From assembly GCA_004431415.1 (NCBI GenBank), contig QPMI01000036.1:134001-198000 (forward strand): 64,000 bases of DNA. The letters are read 5' to 3'. Made by a program: the position numbers and the translations under genes. The stretch's first letter is position 1. Each line of letters opens with the position of its first letter. The notes beneath the pieces were generated by a model. It was not told where the DNA came from, ran no database searches, and saw only the letters and a program-made list of their open reading frames with translations. This document shows positions 39,762 to 48,569 of the stretch, one piece after another. This stretch comes from Cyanophora paradoxa. Its lineage: Eukaryota; Glaucocystophyceae; Cyanophorales; Cyanophoraceae.

Positions 39762-40080
39762 CCTGCCAGCCTCTGGAGGGGCCCACTAACAGGGCCGCTT
39801 TTGGCTTGCGATTCGATTGTACCCCGGCCGCGTAAGCACCCCCTCAGGCCACGAAGCAGAAGTAGAGAGTTCAGGCGGGCCGAAACGTCGGAGCAGTCGC
39901 GCCGGCGCTCCCCCCTCGCGCCTTGAGCAGTACCAGCCCTCCCCTCTTCGTCTGGCCTACCTCCTCCGGAACTTGTGGTCCGCGTCCTCCCGAGTTCAGA
40001 AACCGGTGTGGGGCAGCTGCGTAGCAGACCACTCCTGAATCGACGTACAAGCCACGTAGTACATCAGCTTTGACCATGAT
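39762..40080. promoter_or_regulatory. Divergent promoter, coiled-coil gene and presenilin
   Basis: These 319 bp separate the two start codons. The region is less GC-rich near 40030-40080. No TATA box or known operator was recognised. The role is inferred from orientation. Confidence 0.4.
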
Positions 40081-42071
40081 ATGAGAGATGCGCCGCCGTT
40101 GACAGACAACGACGAGGAAGCGCCTCTGCTGGTACACGACTGGTACAGCCGCCGATACGACGATATGCCAGGCGACGAAGGTGCGCAGCTCGGACCCGAG
40201 GGATCAACCGGTCCCTCCGACCGCCCCCTAAGAGCTTCGCCCGCGCAGCAAGCACGCGGCCCGCGCACCTTGTGGCGGATCCGCTCCGTGAATTCGAGAA
40301 TGCGGGCCGCACAGTTACATCCATCCTGAAGCCTGTGATGCTGACCATCATTCTGGTTGTGTTCTGCCTCGCTTCGTTGGAGCGCAAGTCGATGGCCGTC
40401 TCCAACTACTGGGGGTCTGCTCTCTGCGTCGAAAAGCGCTCCTCTGCACAGCTCATGCGGCGCTCCGCGCGCAGGGCGTACCTGGTGTACTCGGAGAGCT
40501 CCGGGGACAGCACGGCGCAGAAGCTGGGCGGGGCCCTGCTGAACGCCATCATCTTCATCGCCGTCATCCTGGGCACCACCATCCTCTTCGTCATTCTCTT
40601 CAAGTTCCGCTGCGTGAAGGTGCCCCGCCCCACCTCGCCGCTCGCCGGCCGCCGCCGACGCCGACGCAGCTCATGTGGGGCTGGATCATGCTCTCCGTCG
40701 CCACTCTTCTCGCCTTCCTCGGCGGCTACCTCTTCTAGTGCGGCCAACGCTCGCCCCTTCCCCACGCAGCGCCTGAGGGGGCGGGGCGACAGCCTGATGC
40801 TGGCGTCGTACGAGTGCCCGATCGACTGGGTGACCTTCGTGGTGCTCGTGTGGAACTTCACGATCGTCGGCATGCTCTCCATCTTCTGGAAGGGGCCCAT
40901 GATCATCCAGCAGGGCTACCTCATCGTCGTCTCCGCCATCCTGGTGGGGCCCCCGCTCCGTGTCCCCGCCGGCGCCCTCGCCCTCTCACGCGGCGCGGCA
41001 GGCGTGGACCTTCACGATGATGCCCGACTGGACGACGTGGATGCTTCTCGGCGCGCTCGTCATCTACGGTGCGCCGTTCGGGGCGCCGGCGGGGCGCGGG
41101 GCGGCGGGGTGACGGCGGCGGCAGACCTGGCGGTGGTGCTGCTCCCCAAGGGCCCCCTCAAGATGCTCGTCGAGATGGCCCAGCAGCGCAACGAGCAGAT
41201 CCCCGGCCTCATCTACGACGGTCCCGCCCCCGGCCCCGCCCAGCCGGCCGGCGGCCCGCTGACCTCCCCGCAGCGCGGCCCTCCACCATGCACTACCAGG
41301 GGCCCCAGCGCAATTTCGTGCGCTGCCCGCTTTCCGCTCGCCACCGCGCGCCCGCTGACGCGCGCTCGGCGCAGTGGGGCGGCTCCCTGAGCGCCCAACA
41401 GCAGCAGCAGCAGCCGCCGCAGGGGGCGGGCAATGCGGCGCCGGAGCCGGTGCGGATGGTCGAGAACGGCGCCGGCCCGCACGGCCCGCACGCCGAGCGC
41501 GTCGCCCCGCCGTCGGCGAGCGGCCCGGCGTCGGAGGGCAAGCGGCAGGCGCACGCGGCGGAGCAGGCGGCGCACGCGCACGCGCACGCGGAGAGCGCAC
41601 AGTCGACGCAGGTCGCCGCCCGCACGCCCGACGTCGACGCCGACGAGGAGGAGGACGAGGAGGAGCAGCGCGTGCGCGCCGGCCCCGCCCCTTGCTCCCG
41701 GGCCGGCGGCGGCTGAGGCGGGGCGGCGGGGCCGGCGGGCGCAGGGGATCAAGCTCGGGCTGGGCGACTTCGTCTTCTACAGCGTTCTGATCGCCCGCGC
41801 CGCCACCTACGACTGGGTCACCCTCGCCACCTGCACCTCCGCCGTCCTCACCGCGCGCCCGGCCCCGCCGCCCCCGCCCCGCCCCGCGCCCCGGCGCCCC
41901 TGACGGCGCCGGCAGGGCCTGTGCCTGACGCTGCTGCTGCTCGGGATCTTCCGGAAGGCGCTGCCGGCGCTGCCGATCAGCATCACGCTCGGCATCTTCT
42001 TCTACTTCCTCACCCGCATCATCATCCTCCCCTTCGTCGTCCAGGTCGGCCGCGCCCAGATCTTCATCTAG
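40081..42071 (+). CDS. PSEN: Presenilin (gamma-secretase-type aspartyl protease)
   Basis: Presenilin is a nine-helix intramembrane aspartyl protease. Start ATG 40081 opens an acidic N-terminus ([17 protein letters not shown]). A GTGCGC intron joins it in frame to [16 protein letters not shown]. Membrane segments include [80 protein letters not shown] and [10 protein letters not shown]. The first catalytic Asp lies in [20 protein letters not shown]; its codon is split by an intron (41068 and 41125-41126). [19 protein letters not shown] follows. A long hydrophilic loop has six consecutive Gln codons (about 41397-41414) and an acidic run. The second catalytic Asp is in [15 protein letters not shown] (about 41750), and the PAL signature is in [18 protein letters not shown]. 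The stop is TAG 42069-42071. All key motifs are intact, so it should be active. Confidence 0.92.
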
Positions 42072-42498
42072 TCCACGGAGCCCGACCCCGGGGCCACTCG
42101 CGCTTCCCGGGCCCCTTTTTCGTAGCCTTATCGTAGCGTACGTGTCGCTTCTGATCTGTGTAAGATCGCTCGTCTCTCCATGCATGCTTGGAAGCCTTGC
42201 AATTGAAGAGCGCGAATGCGCATACGCGCGGCGAACTTCTAGCCGGACTATCGATATCGCTGTACGTGTCTCTTTCGAGCACATGTGTGCACATCGATGT
42301 TCACGCGCATGCGATGCGCACTAGTAATCGAGCTCGCGGCTGCAGCGCCGATGCTCAACCGATGCGCCGAAATCGGGCGGGGCTGGGGGAGCTGAGGCAG
42401 CGGGGGTACGTCGCAGTGCGGAAGGTCAGCCCGATCGCCAGCGCCGGCCCGTGACCTAGCCGCTCACGTCCCCGCAGGGCCCGCGAGAGGACGAGAAG
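42072..42498. other. Intergenic between presenilin and uL24 genes
   Basis: The first 250 bp are of mixed composition (probable 3' end), followed by a GC-rich promoter-proximal part leading to ATG 42499. No additional gene was seen. Confidence 0.4.
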
Positions 42499-43231
42499 AT
42501 GAAGTTCAGCAGCAGTGCGTTGTTCCCAGCGTCCCAGCTTGTCAGCGGCAAGTAGGCAGCTGGGCTAACTTTGCGATCCTGTGCTGCAGATGTCAGCTCG
42601 TCGCGGCGGAAGAGCCGCAAGGCGCACTTCACCGCGCCCTCGAGCGCGCGGCGCGTGATCATGAGCGCGCCCCTCTCGTCGGAGCTGCGCCAGAAGTACA
42701 ACGTGCGCCCCACGCTAGATACCGTTTGTCCTCAGGCAGTGTGTCCTTAGCCCTCGCGCCTGAGCAGGTGCGGTCGATGCCCATCCGCAAGGATGACGAG
42801 GTCTCGGTCGTCCGCGGCACCTACAAGGGCCGTGAGGGCAAGGTCGTCCAGGTGTACCGCCGCAAGTACGTGATCTACATCGAGCGCATCACCCGCGAGA
42901 AGGCGAACGGTGCGCCGCCTCTCCAACCTGGAGCGTCTCGGGAACTGGGAACGATCTCGCCTCGCGCACGGCAGGCGCGACCGTCCAGGTCGGCATTCAC
43001 CCCTCGAAGGTGGTCATCAACAAGCTCAAGCTGGACAAGGACCGCAAGGGCCTGCTCGAGCGCAAGTCCCGCACCGCCGCGGCCGAGAAGGGTGCGCATT
43101 GCCGTCCTGCGCCATTCCGGCCGCGTTTTTTTCCACTGGCGTCCCCCTAACATCTTCTTCCTCTTTCTTTGTGTTTTGCAGGCAAGGGCAAGTTCACCGA
43201 GGCCGAGGTCGCGATGGCCGACGTCGACTAA
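42499..43231 (+). CDS. RPL26: Cytosolic 60S ribosomal protein uL24 (RPL26)
   Basis: This large-subunit protein contains a KOW motif. Five exons were phase-checked: MKFSSN joined to [20 protein letters not shown], then SSELRQKYN, joined to [20 protein letters not shown] and [20 protein letters not shown], then EKANG, joined to [20 protein letters not shown], then [11 protein letters not shown], joined to [15 protein letters not shown]. The stop is TAA 43229-43231. Every intron starts GTGCG. The product is about 140 residues, normal for the family. [17 protein letters not shown] is nearly invariant in eukaryotes. Confidence 0.95.
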
Positions 43232-43498
43232 GCGGAACGTTAGCGTGCTCGTGCACGGCACTAGATTGTGCTTCTACGTCTCTCTCAAAGCCCGCTCTGA
43301 GTTCATCCGCTGTTGTGCGCCTGCGGTGCTGGTGGAGTTCTTTGGGGCATCGTGGCACGGAGCTCTTTGGGACATGGAGTTCTTTGGGGTTCTTTGGGGA
43401 ATGTGGCCCGAGCACCTTTAACGGCCTCTCGTAACGGGGTGGCTTCTCCGTAGTCGACGGGCTAATGGGGAGAAGAGAAGCAGATGAATTCACAACGA
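43232..43498. other. Convergent intergenic region
   Basis: This is the 3' flank of RPL26 and the EGY-like gene. It contains a locally repeated TTCTTTGGGG motif (43340, 43381, 43391). No gene is supported. Confidence 0.45.
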
Positions 43499-45886
43499 TC
43501 ACAAGAAAGAGTTCGTCAAAGACGCGAAGAGAGAGGCATCTTGGGGGGTGGGCTGAGGCAGGGGCGAGAGGACCATGAGGGCAAGGAAAATTGCAAAGAG
43601 AGCGAGGTTGATGCGCTGCTGGTCAGGCTCGGAGATCTCGTCCAGCGCTGGGCGTTCCGGATCCCGCTGCAGCACGGGTCAAACCATGAAAGATCATATG
43701 CAAGGCATGAATTCACTCACCTGCAGGAAGAAGAGGAGGATGGAGAAGTACAGGATAACCGCATTACTGGTGAAAAGAGAAATTCCTCCCATAGCAAAGA
43801 GTGTTGCTCCGGAGATCCGGGCAGCGACCTTGCGTCCAAAAATGGACTGGACAAGCCGGCCACCATCGAGCCGACCAGCAGGGAGCAGGTTCAGTGCCGA
43901 AACAGTGAGCCCTGCCCAGCCAATGGCAACCAGGGGAGCAATCTGCATGCACATAGATGAGCAAGTTTGCATTGAAAGGAGGAAGCACGAAGGGCAGGAA
44001 ATTACTGGAACTTGAGAGCCGGCAGGCAAATCGCCCAGGAAAAGCCTTGCAATGCCTCCAATGAGAGCACTGCCGTAGAAGAACTCCGATGCCACCTCCG
44101 GTGCACCAGAGGCAGGAGGCCCGACCAAGAAGCCTAACAGAAGAGCTGCTAGCGATATGCCAAAGCTGACAAGGGAGCCAACAAGGGCGATGTCTGCTCA
44201 TTGGAGCATGAACTGGGATTCAGCATGTTGATGTGATGGTGGAGAATTTACACACCGAGGATGGCCTTGCGCGTGGGAGGATTCGAGTCCAAGTTGACAA
44301 ATGCACTGTGTCCAAGTCAACGAGCTGCTCTGATGAAACGCAGTGCACCACATATGCACTCACCCAAACGTGCCAAGCTGCTCTGATGGAACCAAGAATG
44401 GCACGGAAAGATTCACGCCATACTTGCGAGCCACCACAGCGCGGGACAGATACGAGAGCACTTGAAGGTTGAAGACGCCAGCTGCGCGAAAATGCTCAGC
44501 TGTGTATACCTTGAGTTCTGCAGGTGTTGAATACCTGCAACAGGCCACCCCTGATTTGCGCAACTCAGACATAATCGTGTGCAAGTGGACCGGCAGAAAA
44601 AAAAGCTCACGTTGATCCACTGATCAGAAGAGAAGATATCGCTTCCAATAACTGCAGCACCAACCTCTGCACATGTGAAAGCTGATGCCAGCGCTAGGAC
44701 ACCAGCAAGCCACTGTAGATGTTGATGCATCAGATCATGCAAACAGTGATTAACTACCAGTTTAACCTTTTGGGTCGTGCTGGTCACTGGCGGGTCGTTC
44801 CTTACAGGGCTGGCGACCACTACTGGCCTCCCATCCTCGTAGTTTTCGAGCATAAAAAGCTGCAGCAGGGCTCAGGTAATTTATCAACGGGCTAGGAGGG
44901 AGCTCACGTTGTAAGGCTCGGAAAGAGTCTTCTCGGCCAGGCGCTTGTTAAGGGTTGCAAACACCTCTGCAGGGTCCTTCTTCCTCATATTCCCTGATCA
45001 GAAAATCGATAGCTCAGGCCAAGGAGGTAACCAGTTCAGAGGGCCATCGCACCCTTGAAAATAGCGCCATTACGGTACGGAAGCGACTCCGTCACGAAGA
45101 AGGAATCGAAGCTGTTCGCATCCCACATAAGCCCAGATGTACGTGCACTTAAAGAAGCAGACAGAATAAGCAGATGAGACGCACGAGAAAATGCTCTTGA
45201 TGGCTTCCAGATCAGTAGGGGACATCACATCAGTGGCAGGTGTCGATGCAGGAAGAGTCGCGGAGCTGCGGTGCTCCAGCGGTTAGCGGGCGGATTCCCA
45301 AGCTCCATACTTGGACGCACGCGAACGCTGGGCTCGGCGGTGCGGGGGTCGTCGTCTCCGTGCCTGTGCTGGGCTCGTGCGAGCTTGACGGTTCCGAGGG
45401 CGCCTCTGTCGGATTAGATGTGCCCTCCTCCCGCCCAGCTGCTAATGCAGGCTTCGTGTCGCCGCTCGCCGTCGCTGGCGTCGTCATGTTGTCCGCTAGA
45501 GCGCTCTCTGTGGTCGGTGTGGCCGGCGCCGCGCTGGCCGTCGAACTCTCGGCGCTCTGAGGGCTCTCCAGCGCGCGCCGCTGGGTGACCATGTCTCCCA
45601 GCGCCGCGTCTCCCACCGGCACCGGAGAGTCAGCCGAGCGCTTGACCTCGTCGCCATTGCCGCTGCCGCTGCCGCTGCCGCTTGCGAAAACCAGAAAGGA
45701 GCGGCGCGTGGGCCGCGCGGCCGCGTCAAACGTCCGCAGAACAGTGTCGCCGAGGAAGGAGCGGCCAGTGCCGCGAGGACGGATGACGGCGCGAGGGCGG
45801 CATAGAGACGCCGCCGCGGACGGAGGCGCGAGTGTCGATCCGAAGCCGCCGCCGAGAAGCGCGGCTCCGACGTACGCGTGGGCCAT
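43499..45886 (-). CDS. EGY-type site-2 protease family protein lacking HExxH (EGY3-like pseudoprotease)
   Basis: EGY proteins are chloroplast membrane relatives of site-2 metalloproteases. The start at ATG 45886 gives a leader (MAHAYVGAALLGGG then Arg/Ser-rich) compatible with plastid targeting. A Ser/Thr/Pro/Glu-rich region runs to PPSPAFAS. The conserved core is SPTDLEAIKSIFS, FDSFFVTESLPYRNGAIFK, NMRKKDPAEVFATLNKRLAE, WLAGVLALASAFTCAEVG, VLSYLSRAVVARKYGVNLSV, PFLVPSEQLGTFG, NLDSNPPTRKAILG, DIALVGSLVSFGISLAALLL, LTVSALNLLPAGRLDGGRLV and ALDEISEPDQQRINLALFAI. Where active EGY1/2 have HExxH the sequence reads SYLSR, while the NxxPxxxLDGG motif remains. This matches the plant EGY3 pattern from memory. 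A 25-bp microexon (44510-44534) precedes this segment. The stop is TGA 43501-43499. Confidence 0.8.
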
Positions 45887-46053
45887 GCGTGCGGGCTCCG
45901 CTTCTGATCTGCTACCGCGCTTCTGAACAGGCACGTGCTGCTGCGAATGAACAGCTGGAAACTACCGAGACAAATCGTACCCCTCGCGCGGCGGTCTCTC
46001 TGCCGGAAGTTGTTGCAGTAGCATCCCGAAGCGGTTGAGGGGCATCCAGGAGC
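45887..46053. promoter_or_regulatory. Divergent promoter, EGY-like and mL54 genes
   Basis: Only 167 bp separate the start codons of two genes for organelle-targeted proteins, so they probably share a bidirectional promoter. No specific element was recognised. Confidence 0.4.
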
Positions 46054-46724
46054 ATGTTTCGTGCGGCTTGGAGCCTCCGGCCCGTCGCGCGGAACGGGAC
46101 GCGCTGCTTCGCCGCGCCGGCGAAGGCGGCCCCCGCGGCTGGTGCGCTCGCTGACGAGAAGCCAACAACGCCGTACTGACGAGGACTGCAGGCGGGGACG
46201 CGGCAAAGCCCGCCGCCGCAGCTGCGCCCGCGAAAGCGGCTGAGAAGAAGCCGGCAGCCCCGGCTAAGGGTGCCAAGGCGGCGGCACCGGCCGCAGGTGA
46301 TTGCAAGCGCTCGCAGAACAACTTTCAACAGTATTCTCATCTCGAGCTCTCGCGCAGGCCCCAGCAAAGTCGCCGCCGCGGACTTCAGCAAGATCCCCAT
46401 CAACATCTTCAAAGCGGGCTCCGATCCTCAAGTGAAGCCTGACTCGGAGTACCCGGAGTGAGCGCGCGCAGTGCTCCTCGCCGCGCGGCCCCGAGGGGCT
46501 CACGCGTGCTCGTCTCCCAGATGGCTTTTCCACCTGCTAGACGTGCGCCCGACAATCAAGGTTCGCCAATTCTTGACAGTTGGATGGCACGATCTGAGCA
46601 TGCATGACCGTAGGAGCTTAATCGCATCCCCGTGGAGGAGCGCACGGAAGAGCAAGATCACAGGCTGTGGAGGCTATCGAACAGGAAAAAGATCAAGACG
46701 GACAACGAAACTCGAGCCCTCTAG
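46054..46724 (+). CDS. MRPL54: Mitochondrial large ribosomal subunit protein mL54
   Basis: Five exons were phase-checked: 46054-46141, 46192-46296, 46358-46457, 46521-46560 and 46614-46724, giving 147 residues. The leader MFRAAWSLRPVARNGTRCFA is a typical mitochondrial presequence. An Ala/Lys-rich linker follows. The conserved core is INIFKAGSDPQVKPDSEYPE joined to WLFHLLDVRPTIK, then ELNRIPVEERTEEQDHRLWR and LSNRKKIKTDN. The DSEYPxWLxxLL block and the R(L)WR...RKxIK tail define mL54. The stop is TAG 46722-46724. It converges with the OTU-like gene at a 69-bp gap. Confidence 0.9.
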
Positions 46725-46793
46725 CGCCTAACTCATGTCCAAATTCTATTCTATGTAGTTGACAACATTTGCAGCCTGCTCTTCACATCTAGA

Positions 46794-48400
46794 TTAGAGC
46801 CTGTGCTCGTTAAAGAGGCGCTCCTCCAGCTGTGGTGGCAACAGGATCTCTCGGGCGTGGCGGGGGCAGGCGGGCCAATTGCCCCGCCCGTACTCCTGCT
46901 TGCAGTGCTGTTGGACGTACTGCTGGACGATGGGGGGCAGCCCGCTGAGGATCCCTTCTCCGTCAACAGTTATGAGCTGGAAGTGGCCTGCGGGATCACT
47001 CAGTTGATGTTGAATCCAAAATGCGTCGGGATCACAAGCACTCACCGCACATCTCGTTCCCAGATCTCAGCAGCAAGACAAAATGGCAGCCAGAGACACC
47101 ATCGGGCACAGCACCGCATGCAATGTACCCAGCATCGACAACGCTGCAGGACAAAATTAAAGTGAGTCTCAAATTACACAGCTGAGATATCGATGGGCTC
47201 CGCTTACAGGACAACAAAGCGGAGCTGCACAAGAGGTCAGAGAGGATAAGGCATGTCTATTTGACTTGCGCTAGTACTCACATCAAAAAGGAGTGAAATG
47301 CGACCCACACAAAGATCATCGGCCCAGAAGCTTGACTGAATGACCTGCAGGCAACGTGGGCAAAAGAGAGATGCATAGTACCAGAGGGGAGCAAACCCTG
47401 TGCTTGAGGTCGGCGAGATCTTTGGTGCCCTCGAACCATTCCATGGAGCCCTCGTCGTCTGGAACAGGGTAAGCTGAAGCTAGCATTGAAAGGCTCCGAA
47501 AAGCCCGCACCTGTGCCAGCGAGGGCTGTGGCCTTCATCTCGTACAGCTCCAAGTCCTCCTGAGTCAGAGAATCCGCGAAGGCCGAGCGTATGTCTTCAG
47601 CCTGCAGCGGCAATGAGCGGACCACAGCGCGGAGGACTCCTGCACGACCATGCGCGTGGCAGACCTGAATTTCTGGGTAATGGGGCTGCAAAGCCTGAGC
47701 CACGGACGCGAAAAAGCAGTCTCCGCCACCAGCGTTCTGGATAATCGGATGTCAGAGATCGCATTCTGCGGAATCAAACAATATCGCTGACCGGAACGAC
47801 TTCGTAGACGTCGGGGTGCTGAAGCATGTGCCGGTACACGGTGTTAAAGTCGTCCCTCACGCTCTTCTGCAGGGGTTTTGCGGGAGCACAAGTCCCCGGC
47901 GACGCTCGCGCCCGCTGTTCTTCGCCGGCGCGACGGACTGGAATCTTATATTGCGTCCGCGGAGGTGCGGACGAGTCCGCGCCTGGCGCCGCTCGGACGG
48001 TGACAGGAATTCTCACGGGGTTCGGCTGCGTATAGATGATTGAGGGCGCAGCGCTATGCGCATGCGCTAGAGCCGCGGGCGTCGGTGCCACGGAGCTCGA
48101 GCTCGAGATATCGATGGAACGAGCGCCTTGCTCTGCGGATGGGACGACGCGGATTGGGATCCTGACGGGCCCGCTGCTGCTTGAGCTGTCAGAGATGATG
48201 TGGGAGCTTTGCGTCCGCTGTGCGTCCGCTGAGCTAGCGGTGGTGGAAGTGGCCCAGAAGGCCGGGCACGCGGGGTCTTTAGGATCGCACGGAGGCGGCG
48301 CCGCGCTGCGTACAGCATCCGCGCTACGTACTACGTGGACTGGGATGCGAACGCGCGGGTCGCTGCAGGAGATCGGAACGCGCGCAGGCGCCTCTGGCAT
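46794..48400 (-). CDS. OTU-like cysteine protease with N-terminal IPV repeats
   Basis: It is predicted to remove ubiquitin or a similar modifier. The start ATG at 48400 (MPEAPARVPISCSDPRV) opens a low-complexity region in which a short motif recurs: VRIPVHVVRSA, VRIPIRVVPSA, VRIPVTVRAAP and YKIPVRRAGEE. A helix follows (DDFNTVYRHMLQHPDVYEVV). An intron joins VVP in frame to NAGGGDCFFASVAQALQ (about 47750-47700), where GDC(F/L)F is the OTU catalytic cysteine motif. Later exons give DDEGSMEWFEGTKDLADLKH, VIQSSFWADDLCVGRISLLF, VVDAGYIACGAVPDGVSGCH and finally GHFQLITVDGEGILSGLPPI (about 47004-46945), the expected catalytic His block. The C-terminus is EERLFNEHRL with stop TAA 46796-46794. The family call rests on the Cys and His motifs and their order; the substrate is unknown. 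Confidence 0.65.
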
Positions 48401-48569
48401 TTTCCCTGGTGGAAGAATTGATCGGACGTACGTGAAGTGAATGAGTGGCGCGCACCTTCTCTGCGCCGTTTTCTCCTGTCCCTGAGACAGTTCTGGAAGG
48501 CTCTCGAAGGGCTGCGCCGAAAGCCGGCGCCGTTGGGGTACAGAGCTCCAATCGGTTCAACTTCGAAAA
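48401..48569. promoter_or_regulatory. Divergent promoter, OTU-like and EME1-like genes
   Basis: The start codons lie 169 bp apart on opposite strands. The region is less GC-rich than its surroundings. No element was recognised; the role is inferred from orientation. Confidence 0.4.
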
